Assembly: GCA_030057915.1 (NCBI GenBank)
Contig: JASGUC010000014.1
Span: 48,012-112,011, forward strand
Source of the DNA: Pseudomonadota bacterium
GTDB lineage: Bacteria; Desulfobacterota; Syntrophia; Syntrophales; UBA8958
Reading direction: 5' to 3'
DNA: 64,000 bases
Shown here: piece by piece, positions 1-7,194 of the stretch
How positions within the stretch are numbered: position 1 is the stretch's first letter
How the letters are laid out: every line of letters starts with the position of its first letter
Notes under the pieces: generated by a model
The model's input: the letters and a program-made list of their open reading frames with translations, nothing else
Database searches by the model: none
What the model was told of the DNA's origin: nothing
Made by a program: the position numbers and the translations under genes

Positions 1-1
1 C

Positions 2-499
2 GAGGCCTGCGCAAGCCTGAAGGCCGCAGGGGTTGCTTTTCGCCTGCTGCTGGCGGGAGAGACAACGGATAAAGCCTATCTGGAAAAATGCAGATGCAGG
101 GCTCAGGAGCTGCAGATTGACGACCAGGTCGCTTTTGTCGGCCACATCGACAACATGCCCGGCTTGCTGAGGAGTGCGGACATATTTGTGCTGCCGTCTC
201 ACGGCGAGGCCTTTTCCCGGGCCATCCTCGAGGCCATGGCCGCGGGCAAGCCTGTGGTGGCCACCGATGTGGGCGGCGCTCGGGAGGCAATCGAGGAGGG
301 CGTATGCGGCTTCCTCGTACCTCCGGGGGATACGGCGGCGCTGGGAGATCGGCTCCTCTTGCTGGCCAAGAACGTATCGATGCGGCAACGGTTCGGCGCG
401 GCGGCAAGACGGCGCTTGGAGGAGCGCTTCACGATCGAGCTGAACATCCTGGAAACGGAGAAGCTGTATGCGGAACTCCTGGAGGGCACCCCGTCATGA
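2..499 (+). CDS. Glycosyltransferase family 4, C-terminal part (cut by window edge)
   Basis: The reading frame is open from base 2, so this is the C-terminal ~165 residues of a gene that begins outside the window. It shows the GT-B nucleotide-sugar half of GT4 enzymes: a D-D-Q-V-A-F-V-G-H strand, then the donor-binding stretch around residues 58-85 with PSHGEAFSRAILEAMAAGKP and a following VVATDVGG. It probably transfers a sugar in LPS or capsule synthesis at the inner face of the membrane. Donor and acceptor cannot be read from the sequence. Its TGA overlaps the ATG of the next short frame (ATGA), so the two were translationally coupled. Confidence 0.9.
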   Translation, partial: EACASLKAAGVAFRLLLAGETTDKAYLEKCRCRAQELQIDDQVAFVGHIDNMPGLLRSADIFVLPSHGEAFSRAILEAMAAGKPVVATDVGGAREAIEEGVCGFLVPPGDTAALGDRLLLLAKNVSMRQRFGAAARRRLEERFTIELNILETEKLYAELLEGTPS

Positions 500-594
500 A
501 GGATGGGAAGGTCGTGTGCAACCTCTGCGGTAGGGACCGCTTCAGCGTTCTCGAGGAGGCTGAAAAGCCGATTTATGTCCTGAAGTGTGTGTAA
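496..594 (+). pseudogene. Truncated zinc-ribbon methyltransferase N-terminus (32 aa)
   Basis: The ATG overlaps the stop of the upstream glycosyltransferase. The 32 residues begin MKDGKVVCNLCGRDRFSVLE and end ...PIYVLKCV. This resembles the N-terminal Cys-x-x-Cys knuckle of SAM methyltransferases from glycan clusters, which normally continue as K-C-x-x-C-G-L followed by a Rossmann domain. The frame stops two bases before a dispersed GAGACC repeat (596), and no methyltransferase body follows. The likely history is truncation by arrival of the repeat plus a deletion. The family assignment rests on a short stretch and is tentative. Confidence 0.5.
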
Positions 595-595
595 T

Positions 596-716
596 GAGAG
601 CTTTGAATAACCGCCATTTTTGTCATTTCGACCCAAGGGAGAAATCTTTAACAAACTGCCATGATTAGGATTTCTCGTCGCTCGCGCTCCCCGAAATGAC
701 ATTTTTCAAAGGTCCC
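596..716 (+). repeat. GAGACC-family dispersed repeat, 121 bp
   Basis: It begins GAGAGCTTTGAATAACC and ends TTTTTCAAAGGTCCC, so the ends are inverted repeats. The interior reads ...GTCATTTCGACC... and ...GATTAGGATTTCTCGTCG.... It is the inverted copy of 4612-4732, which has the same 121 bp length. It lies two bases after the stop of the truncated methyltransferase frame. Confidence 0.85.
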
Positions 717-860
717 GGGACATGGACGGGCGAAGAGGACAATTAGCGTAATTTTTCGCATTAAAAAATCGGTTCACTCGACGAAAAGACAAGCCCAAAG
801 GCATGTCCGCCGAACCAATTCAATGCGCCTTATGAATGCGTCCATGATGTTTGATGGACT

Positions 861-2018
861 TTGAATCAAAACCCTCGTCCTTTTTCCTCCGTGCCACTGC
901 GACCCGTTATAAAAAAGACCTATCTTCGCTTCCGCGCCCCGGCATTGCGCCTTCTTTCCCCGCTTTTGCGGCGCGCTTCGCAAGGCGCCAAGCCCCATCT
1001 TGGCGGCATAAAAAGGATTCTTTTTGTCCGCATCGATCGCATCGGCGACATGGTCCTCTCCACGCCGGCCTTCCGCGCAATCAAGAAGCACCTGCCCGCC
1101 GCCCGGCTGACCGTCCTTGCCGGCCCCGCCAATGCGGCGATCATCCTCAACAATCCGCACGTGGACGAGATTATCGTTTATGACCGGAACAGGTCTCTGC
1201 TCTCCAAGCGGCGGTTTGTCAATGCCTCGCTGCGAGATGCCCGTTGGGACGTCGCCATCGATGGATTGGCGGACTACTCCCTCGAATCGCCGTTGCTGTG
1301 CCTCCTTAGCAAGGCGCCTTGCCGGATCGGCTATCCCGAGGCGGGCCGGGATGTTTTCTTCAATGTCCCCATGAATCCACCGGCAAAGGTTCACATGGCG
1401 CAACTGATGATCGATCTGCTTTCCCCCCTTGGCATCGGCGAGGACGGGCATCTCACTCCAGAGGCGTTTCTTGCCGACCAGGAAAAGCATTGGGCGGAAG
1501 CATGGCTGAGTGGGAATTCGATCCATAAAAAGGACATCATCGCCATCCACCCTGGCGCCTATTACGAAACACAGAAATGGCCGCGTTCACATTACCGGGA
1601 TCTCGTGCGGCGCTTGATTGCGTTGCGGGATGTCCCGGTAATCGTTTTCGGTGGCCAGGACGACCAGGACGCCGTCGCGGAGATAATCTCCGGCGTGAAC
1701 AGCGAGAAGGTGAGCACATTTGTCGGTGATAACTTGAGGCAATTCATGGCCCTCCTGTCTTATTGCCGACTGCTGATTTGCAACAACTCCGGTCCCCTGC
1801 ATCTGGCCTCCGCCCTTGGCATTCCTACAATTTCATTCATGGGCCCCACCGATAAAATACGCTGGCACCCCCTTGGCGAACATAATTTCGTCTTCAGAAT
1901 GGATCACCTTGATTGCATCGGCTGCGAGTCCGCCTTCTGCCACATACAATCCCATCTCTGCATGAACGGCATTTCCGCGGAGAGTGTTTACGAAAAAATC
2001 TCAAATGATTTTCTATGA
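861..2018 (+). CDS. Glycosyltransferase family 9 (heptosyltransferase-like)
   Basis: A 385-residue GT-B enzyme of the ADP-heptose:LPS heptosyltransferase family. The N-terminal acceptor domain starts near residue 50 with RILFVRIDRIGDMVLSTPAF, the family hallmark. The C-terminal donor domain carries NNSGPLHLASALGIP and FMGPTD near residues 310-335. A Cys-rich tail (DCIGC, then two more Cys) is common in the clade. The start chosen is TTG at 861; a later start near residue 15 is possible because the first residues are not conserved. It should act in the cytoplasm on a lipid-linked core or O-antigen acceptor. A second GT9 gene follows 152 bp downstream. Sugar specificity is not determinable. Confidence 0.85.
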   Translation: MNQNPRPFSSVPLRPVIKKTYLRFRAPALRLLSPLLRRASQGAKPHLGGIKRILFVRIDRIGDMVLSTPAFRAIKKHLPAARLTVLAGPANAAIILNNPHVDEIIVYDRNRSLLSKRRFVNASLRDARWDVAIDGLADYSLESPLLCLLSKAPCRIGYPEAGRDVFFNVPMNPPAKVHMAQLMIDLLSPLGIGEDGHLTPEAFLADQEKHWAEAWLSGNSIHKKDIIAIHPGAYYETQKWPRSHYRDLVRRLIALRDVPVIVFGGQDDQDAVAEIISGVNSEKVSTFVGDNLRQFMALLSYCRLLICNNSGPLHLASALGIPTISFMGPTDKIRWHPLGEHNFVFRMDHLDCIGCESAFCHIQSHLCMNGISAESVYEKISNDFL

Positions 2019-2170
2019 TCCATGGACAGGGAATGTTCCGCAAGATCGCAGAATCCGGCTTCTTTATTCGTTGCCGCCGTTGTCAGAGCTGACATATGCG
2101 GCGGCTGAATCGTAAGATGGGAGCATCTTCGCGCACATGGGTCCCTCTTCGCGCATGAGGACGTGTCGTC

Positions 2171-3301
2171 GTGGGCGCTAAGAGACGGTTTTCTGATCCC
2201 TGCCGCAACGACCCGGCCTCCCCCTTGCCCCAACTGGCCGTCATCATCGCCGGGATCGGCGATCTGGTGTTGGCTTCCCCGGCGCTCCGGGCGCTGAAGC
2301 GAGGCCTTCCCGCCGCCCCGCTGCATCTGCTCACCAGCCGAGAGGCGGCGGAGTTGGCCCGGAACTACCCCTATATCGACCGGATCTGGGAATTTCCCGT
2401 CCGCCAGTTGCGTCGGAGAAAGACAACCCTGTTGGCAATCATGAGGCTGCTGACGGATCTGCGGCGGGTCCGTTTTGATCGGGCCGTCAATCTCTATCAT
2501 GTCGATTCCTGGGCCGGGGCGCTAAAAATGGGGGCCGTTTTTCAGTTTATCAACGCCCAGGTGAAAATCGGTCATGGGCGGTGTGGATTCGGCTTTTTTC
2601 TCGACCATGAAACCCCGGAGGATTTCTTTGCCAATCGCCACCTTACGGAGGCGATGACGGAAATGGCGGTCCTCGCCGGCGGCAGGGGCGATGAAAAGGG
2701 GCTGGAGCTTTTTTGGGAAAGGGAATCGGAGCGACGGTGTCAATACCTGTTCAATGAGGCTCCTGAAGAATCTCTTGGATCGCTTGGCGACCAAAGGGGC
2801 CGTCCATTATTCGTCGGCGTCAACCCCGGTGGCGATCGGGCCAACCGGCGATGGGCGCCGGAACGTTACGCGACCGTGGCTGACCGGATCGCCGCGGCGC
2901 TGTCCGCACGGATCTTCATTTTCGGCGGCCCGGGCGAAGAGGCAATCGCCCAGTGCATACAGGGGCAAGTGAAATCCGCGGTGGTCAATCTGGCGGGCAA
3001 ACTCTCCATCTCCGACCTGGCCTATGTCATCAGCAGGCTGGATCTACTCGTTACCAACGACAGCGGACCCATGCACATGGCCGCCGCGGCTGGAACTCCG
3101 GTTGTGGCGATTTTCGGCCCGGAAGACCCGACGTTGATGGGGCCATACACCAGCCCCGAACTTTATAGAACCATCCATAAACCTCTGCCCTGCCGCCCAT
3201 GCCAAAAAGATCGTTGCCAGCGCCCTCTCTGCCTGGAAGCAATCACCGCCGATGAGGTATTCGCGGCGGCAATGGAACTGATCGAGGAACGAAGAGCATG
3301 A
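2171..3301 (+). CDS. Glycosyltransferase family 9 (heptosyltransferase-like)
   Basis: A 376-residue second GT9 paralogue. The N-terminal motif is IIAGIGDLVLASPALRAL (residues ~25-43). The donor-site motif TNDSGPMHMAAAAGTPVV lies near residue 295, followed by AIFGPEDP. The C-terminus again has clustered cysteines (CRPCQKDRC). The start is GTG at 2171, placed just before the first conserved strand; no strong ribosome-binding site is visible. The TGA overlaps an ATG opening a degenerate asparagine-synthase-like frame (3298), which suggests the original operon continued into such a gene. Role inferred: adding a heptose or similar sugar to a lipid-linked surface glycan. Confidence 0.85.
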   Translation: MGAKRRFSDPCRNDPASPLPQLAVIIAGIGDLVLASPALRALKRGLPAAPLHLLTSREAAELARNYPYIDRIWEFPVRQLRRRKTTLLAIMRLLTDLRRVRFDRAVNLYHVDSWAGALKMGAVFQFINAQVKIGHGRCGFGFFLDHETPEDFFANRHLTEAMTEMAVLAGGRGDEKGLELFWERESERRCQYLFNEAPEESLGSLGDQRGRPLFVGVNPGGDRANRRWAPERYATVADRIAAALSARIFIFGGPGEEAIAQCIQGQVKSAVVNLAGKLSISDLAYVISRLDLLVTNDSGPMHMAAAAGTPVVAIFGPEDPTLMGPYTSPELYRTIHKPLPCRPCQKDRCQRPLCLEAITADEVFAAAMELIEERRA

Positions 3302-3425
3302 GGCTCCTGTGCCACATCTGCGGCATACTGATCTGAGAGGACGGCGAAGCCAAGGAAGAGACGATGCGGAGGATGGTGGCCGTCCTGGTGCCCTGAGTCC
3401 TCGACGAAGAAGGGAAACAGGGATT
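3298..3425 (+). pseudogene. Remnant of an asparagine-synthase N-terminus
   Basis: Starting at the ATG that overlaps the upstream TGA, the frame reads M-R-L-L-C-H-I-C-G-I-L-I-stop, then EDGEAKEETMRRMVAVLV-P-stop, then V-L-D-E-E-G-K. This aligns with the start of the intact protein at 4786 (MCGICGKLTYDGRGEI..., LLRGMLASLIHRGPDDEG) and with typical AsnB N-termini. Two in-frame stops and loss of the HRGPD block make it non-functional. The catalytic Cys2 context is also lost. A matching C-terminal remnant lies at 7081-7194, on the far side of the intact copy. Confidence 0.6.
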
Positions 3426-3582
3426 GATATCAATTAGCCTAGAAACAGAATATTTTTATAATGACAATATTTATTAAAAATAAAAACATACGGGAATTCC
3501 TGTGATGCCCAACTCATTGTCAAAGAGGATTCTGTGGTGCCAAGAACTTTTTCAAGGCACCCATCTATCTAAAATAGCACAA
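3426..3582. other. AT-rich gap without a recognisable gene
   Basis: This stretch is clearly lower in GC than its surroundings, with runs such as ATATTTTTATAATG and ATTTATTAAAAATAAAAAC. No frame of useful length and no RNA gene were seen. It separates two gene remnants and is probably decayed DNA. Confidence 0.5.
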
Positions 3583-3850
3583 CTATTTTTGGGCTACTGT
3601 AGAAGATGAGTTGGAGTTCTCAAAAGGAATGACATCGATATCCCACGCCGCCAGATCGCCCTTGCAGGTGAATACCGTTCCAATGCCCGGCGCCGTCTCA
3701 CGGAGCGATCGCGCCGACTCCTCCTCGAGGATCCAATCAAAGGACCCGTCGGCCACATCCAGCCTCTGAACGAGGGTTGGACTGGAAGGACATTGACCAA
3801 CGCCAAGGCTATGATTGAAAAAGGGATCATCCCCGAAATGCCTTATTTTC
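3583..3850 (-). pseudogene. Transposase fragment (DDE type, IS1380-like)
   Basis: On the minus strand a start-less frame of about 88 codons ends at TAG (3583-3585). It contains DDPFFNHSLGVGQCPSSPTL followed by VQRLDVADGSFDWIL, and further on AAWDIDVIPFENSNS. The pattern 'x-x-FN-x-LG-x-x-x-x-PS-x-x-T-x-x-QRLD' and the 'DIDV-x-PF-[DE]-NS' strand are reminiscent of IS1380-type DDE transposases. The start, the catalytic C-terminal part and the terminal inverted repeats are missing. It borders a partial GAGACC repeat. The family name is from memory of motifs and needs a profile search. Confidence 0.5.
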
Positions 3851-3851
3851 T

Positions 3852-3925
3852 AGATGCCGGCTCGGGCCTGCCCCGTACCATGATACGGGGCCCGGCATGA
3901 CATGTGAGGCAGTTTTTCAGGTCTC
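3852..3925 (+). repeat. GAGACC-family repeat, right-hand part only
   Basis: It contains a GCCCCGTACCATGATACGGGGC palindrome-like core, CCCGGCATGACATGTGAGG, and ends AGTTTTTCAGGTCTC. It matches the right half of the element ending at 13506. The left terminus is absent. The mazEF promoter begins three bases beyond it. Confidence 0.6.
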
Positions 3926-3928
3926 CCC

Positions 3929-3970
3929 TTGACATCGCCGACAAAGATAACTACAATGTAATAACATTGT
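3929..3970 (+). promoter_or_regulatory. mazEF promoter with overlapping operator palindrome
   Basis: A perfect -35 box TTGACA (3929-3934) and a TACAAT -10 box (3952-3957) are separated by 17 bp. An inverted repeat ACAATGT-AATA-ACATTGT (3953-3970) overlaps the -10 box and the start region. MazE antitoxins bind such palindromes with their AbrB-like domain, so autorepression is inferred. A ribosome-binding site (TAGGAGAGG, 3974-3982) and the mazE ATG follow. Confidence 0.75.
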
Positions 3971-3986
3971 TCGTAGGAGAGGAAAA

Positions 3987-4244
3987 ATGAGGGCACAGAT
4001 TATAAGAATCGGTAATTCTCGAGGCATACGCATTCCAAAGCCATTGCTGGAACAAACGGGTATCAAAGACGAAGTTGATATGATGGTCGAAAAGGATAGG
4101 ATAATTATCAGTCCGATCACCGACCCAAGAGCGGGTTGGGACAAGGCATTCCAAGCCATGAACCAAAATAGCGACGACATGATGATCGATGGCACCGATA
4201 GCATTTCACATCCCTGGGATGACGAGGAATGGGAATGGTCGTAA
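3987..4244 (+). CDS. mazE: MazE-type antitoxin (AbrB/SpoVT domain)
   Basis: An 85-residue protein. The N-terminal swapped-hairpin DNA-binding domain is plain: MRAQIIRIGNSRGIRIPKPL, then LEQTGIKDEVDMMVEKDRIII. The acidic C-terminal tail (HPWDDEEWEWS) is the part expected to thread into and inhibit the toxin. ATG with a good ribosome-binding site TAGGAGAGG. It overlaps mazF by 16 bp, the usual coupling. The GC content is lower than in neighbouring genes, and the module sits between transposon and repeat debris, so horizontal acquisition is likely. Confidence 0.88.
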   Translation: MRAQIIRIGNSRGIRIPKPLLEQTGIKDEVDMMVEKDRIIISPITDPRAGWDKAFQAMNQNSDDMMIDGTDSISHPWDDEEWEWS

Positions 4245-4558
4245 ATCGTTTCGATGTCTATTTGATCAATCTTGATCCCACCGTCGGTTCAGAGATAAAG
4301 AAGACTCGACCCTGCCTGATCATTTCTCCCGACGAGATGAATCGATATATTCGTACGGTAATCGTTGCACCCCTTACGACCGCAGGGAAAGAATACCCCA
4401 CCCGCATAAAATGCATATTCAAAAAGAAAATCGCATATATTGTCCTCGATCAGATACGTGCCATAGACAAAACCAGACTTATAAAGAACATCGGCGTCAT
4501 CGACGAGGAAACCATGTTCAAGGTCACATCCGCGCTACAGAGCTTATTCGCTTTATAA
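4229..4558 (+). CDS. mazF: MazF-type endoribonuclease toxin
   Basis: A 109-residue PemK/MazF toxin. Family marks are F-D-V-Y-L-I-N-L-D-P-T-V-G-S-E near the N-terminus, KKTRPCLIISPDEMN (the conserved R-P and loop), VIVAPLTTAGKEYPTR (the P-x-T-x-x strand) and VLDQIRAIDKTRL. These are the active-site Arg and Thr regions of sequence-specific mRNA interferases. The start is ATG at 4229 or the in-frame ATG at 4235; both lie within the end of mazE. The protein is full length and has no stops, so the system may be active. It acts in the cytoplasm and is neutralised by MazE. Confidence 0.88.
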   Translation: MGMVVNRFDVYLINLDPTVGSEIKKTRPCLIISPDEMNRYIRTVIVAPLTTAGKEYPTRIKCIFKKKIAYIVLDQIRAIDKTRLIKNIGVIDEETMFKVTSALQSLFAL

Positions 4559-4611
4559 TCACCCATTCATTCGGCTATAGTGGATACCGTCAAGGAATAC
4601 ATCGGCTATTC

Positions 4612-4732
4612 GAGACCTTTGAAAAATGTCATTTCTAGGAACGGGAGCGACGAGAAATCCTAATCATGGCAGTTTGTTCAAGATTTCTACCTTCGGTCGA
4701 AATGACAAAAATGGCGGTTATTCAAAGCTCTC
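4612..4732 (-). repeat. GAGACC-family dispersed repeat, 121 bp (inverted copy of 596-716)
   Basis: On the plus strand it starts GAGACCTTTGAAAAATG and ends TTATTCAAAGCTCTC. The interior contains GACGAGAAATCCTAATCATG and GTCGAAATGACAAAAATGG, the reverse complement of the element at 596-716. The pair encloses the two GT9 genes and mazEF. Confidence 0.85.
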
Positions 4733-4785
4733 TATTTTGAGATGGCTTTTCTCCTTAATTACACCTTTGCCAACGAATAAGCCAT

Positions 4786-7038
4786 ATGTGCGGGATCTGC
4801 GGTAAACTGACCTATGACGGCCGGGGGGAAATCAGCGAAAAGCTGTTGCGGGGCATGCTCGCCAGCCTGATCCACCGCGGCCCCGACGATGAAGGCCTTT
4901 ATATCAAGCGGAGCGGAGAAACGAGCATTGCCCTGGGCCATCGCCGTCTCGGCATCATCGATTTGTCGGCGGCGGGCCGCCAGCCTTTGGCCAACGAAGA
5001 CGGTTCCGTCCGGATCGCCTGCAACGGCGAGATATACAACCACCAGGAGTTGCGTGAGGAACTGCGGCAACGGGGTCACCTGTTTCGCTCCCGGTCGGAC
5101 ACGGAAGTGATCCCCCATCTCTACGAGGAGGAAGGGATAGCCTGCGTGGGGAAACTCGTCGGGATGTTCGCCTTCGCCCTCTGGGATGAAAAGGGACAAA
5201 CGCTCCATCTTGTCCGTGACCACGCCGGAATCAAGCCCCTGGTCTATCACTGGGACGGGCGCGCCCTTACCTTCGCCTCGGAACTCAAGGCCCTCGCGGC
5301 GGATCCGACCATCCCCCGGGAATTGGATCGCCGGTCCCTGGAGATCTACCTCACCCTCAACTATATTCCCGCCCCGCTGACTATCTACCGGAATATCCGC
5401 AAGCTTCCGCCCGGCGCCTGCCTCACCGTGCGAGACAGGCAGATACGGGAATGGCGCTACTGGGATGTGGCGGGGGCCGGGGCCGCCGGGTTTACGTTCG
5501 GGAAGGCGAAGTCGGGCGGTCGGAGATCGTCGGGCGATATTGCCGGCGGCGGCGCAGAAGCGGCGGCGGGCGGTGAGACGACCACCAGAACAGGGGCGGC
5601 GGCCGCAACAGGCGAGTCCGCCGGGGCGGGGGCGGCAGCGGGGGCACCCGTGACAGGAGCGCCCGCCCCGCCTCTCCATTATCGCTGGGGGGGCAGGGCC
5701 GCCACCCCCCCGGAAAGCCGCTTTTCTCCCAACTGCCCCGAAACCGCAACGCCGGAAGAATGCTTTCCCCCCGGCGATCGCGAGGCCGCCCGGCGGTCCC
5801 TTGCCGCCGCCCTCGAGCGGGCCGTGCAAAGCCAGATGATCGCCGACGTGCCCCTGGGGGCCTTTCTGAGCGGCGGCATCGATTCCGGCATCGTCGTCGC
5901 CCTCCTGGCCAGAAACTCCCCCCGGCCGGTCCAGACCTTCACCATCGGCTATACCGACCTGCCCAGGTACGATGAGCGGGCCCACGCCCGGTCCGTGGCG
6001 ATGATGTACGGAACGGAGCATCACGAAATCCCCCTTTCCTCCCGGGAGATGATCTCCGCGGCCCCGGAGGTCCTGGCAAGCCTGGACGAGCCCTTCGGCG
6101 ACTCCTCCGCCATTCCCGCCTACGCGGTGTCCCGGGAAACCCGTAAGCACGTCAAAGTAGCCCTCTCCGGAGACGGGGGCGACGAGCTTTTCGCCGGTTA
6201 CCGGATGTATCGCGGCGAAGAGCTTTACCGTCGCTACCGCCGCATCCCTTTCCTTTTGAGAAAGCTTCTGTTCGAACCGCTTGTCGCCGCCCTCCCCTCC
6301 TCCCGCGAGGCCGCCCTGCCCGAACGGGTCCGGCGGGCGAAGAAGTTCCTCAGAGGCGCCCGGGGCGGGACGCCGGCCGAACGCTTTTTGCTGTGGAACG
6401 AACTTTTTCCGGCCGATGAGCGCAAGAGGCTCCTGAACCGCGACGGTTTTGCCATCGCCGGCGACGACCCCGCCGGGATGGACCACGGGGAGGAGGGGGG
6501 GGCCGCGGAACTCTTCGCCGCGGCCTTCGCACGTTTTCCCGGGGGCGATGGAGAAGACGATTGCCTGAACCGGATGCTCTACGCCGATTTCAGCGTCTCG
6601 CTCCCCGGCGACATGCTCCGCAAGGTGGACGCCATGAGCATGGCCCACTCCCTGGAGGTCCGGACGCCCCTCCTGGACCATCGGGTCTGCGAGCTGGCCT
6701 TCGCCATGCCCGGCGACTGGAAGCTCCGGGACGGCCGCGGCAAGGCAATCCTTATCGATGCCTGCGGCGGGCTCCTGCCACCGGAGGTCCCGCGCCTTCC
6801 CAAACGGGGCTTCGAGGTCCCCATCGGCAACTGGCTCAAGGGAGAATGGCGCTTCCTTCTGGACGAATACCTCTCCCGGGAATCCATCAAGAGACAGGGC
6901 CTATTCCGCCCCGACTTCATCGCCGAACTCACCGCCGGGCTGTTTTCCGGCCGCGCCGATACCTCCTGGCAACTCTGGAATCTGATTTGTTTTCAGGCCT
7001 GGTTCTATAACCATCTCGAGCGGAGGCCGGATCTCTGA
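4786..7038 (+). CDS. asnB: Asparagine synthase (glutamine-hydrolysing) with a low-complexity insert
   Basis: A 750-residue AsnB-type amidotransferase. The class II glutaminase domain starts M-C-G-I-C-G with the catalytic Cys2 after Met removal, followed by LIHRGPDDEG and GHRRLGIIDLS. The ATP-pyrophosphatase synthetase domain has the PP-loop FLSGGIDSG near residue 362 and later ALSGDGGDELFAGYRMYRGE. Between the two domains, residues ~228-324 are an Ala/Gly/Thr/Pro-rich stretch absent from ordinary AsnB (usually ~600-640 aa). In glycan loci such proteins amidate sugar acids or act in exosortase/EPS systems, so the substrate may not be aspartate. Remnants of a second AsnB lie on both sides. Confidence 0.88.
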   Translation: MCGICGKLTYDGRGEISEKLLRGMLASLIHRGPDDEGLYIKRSGETSIALGHRRLGIIDLSAAGRQPLANEDGSVRIACNGEIYNHQELREELRQRGHLFRSRSDTEVIPHLYEEEGIACVGKLVGMFAFALWDEKGQTLHLVRDHAGIKPLVYHWDGRALTFASELKALAADPTIPRELDRRSLEIYLTLNYIPAPLTIYRNIRKLPPGACLTVRDRQIREWRYWDVAGAGAAGFTFGKAKSGGRRSSGDIAGGGAEAAAGGETTTRTGAAAATGESAGAGAAAGAPVTGAPAPPLHYRWGGRAATPPESRFSPNCPETATPEECFPPGDREAARRSLAAALERAVQSQMIADVPLGAFLSGGIDSGIVVALLARNSPRPVQTFTIGYTDLPRYDERAHARSVAMMYGTEHHEIPLSSREMISAAPEVLASLDEPFGDSSAIPAYAVSRETRKHVKVALSGDGGDELFAGYRMYRGEELYRRYRRIPFLLRKLLFEPLVAALPSSREAALPERVRRAKKFLRGARGGTPAERFLLWNELFPADERKRLLNRDGFAIAGDDPAGMDHGEEGGAAELFAAAFARFPGGDGEDDCLNRMLYADFSVSLPGDMLRKVDAMSMAHSLEVRTPLLDHRVCELAFAMPGDWKLRDGRGKAILIDACGGLLPPEVPRLPKRGFEVPIGNWLKGEWRFLLDEYLSRESIKRQGLFRPDFIAELTAGLFSGRADTSWQLWNLICFQAWFYNHLERRPDL

Positions 7039-7080
7039 ATATGGCGCCCCCCGTGGAAGATCCCGCCCCCTCCCCTCCCC

Positions 7081-7194
7081 GACGCCGAGAACCCCACGCG
7101 GGTCCGCAACCTGACGCAGGGCAAAACCGACACCTCCTGGCAGCTCTGGAACCTGATCGCCTTTCAAGCCTGGCATGAATCGCACCTCGGATAG
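7081..7194 (+). pseudogene. Remnant of an asparagine-synthase C-terminus
   Basis: Directly after asnB, the same phase stays open to TAG at 7192-7194 and reads ...NLTQGKTDTSWQLWNLIAFQ-AWHESHLG. This closely matches the end of the intact gene (RADTSWQLWNLICFQAW...). Upstream of it the frame turns into Pro-rich junk (from 7039). It is therefore the tail of a second, otherwise lost copy. It overlaps the first codons of the next glycosyltransferase gene, whose ATG at 7175 lies inside it. Confidence 0.7.

Noticed and set aside
596..716. Target-site duplication next to GAGACC copies
   Set aside because: At the complete copies checked by eye (596, 4612, 14979, 30232) I saw no convincing flanking direct repeat, so transposition is not claimed for this family.
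4759..6681. 640-residue open frame on the minus strand
   Set aside because: It is antisense to asnB, whose motifs and codon pattern are convincing; long antisense frames are common in GC-rich DNA. The translation has no family features.
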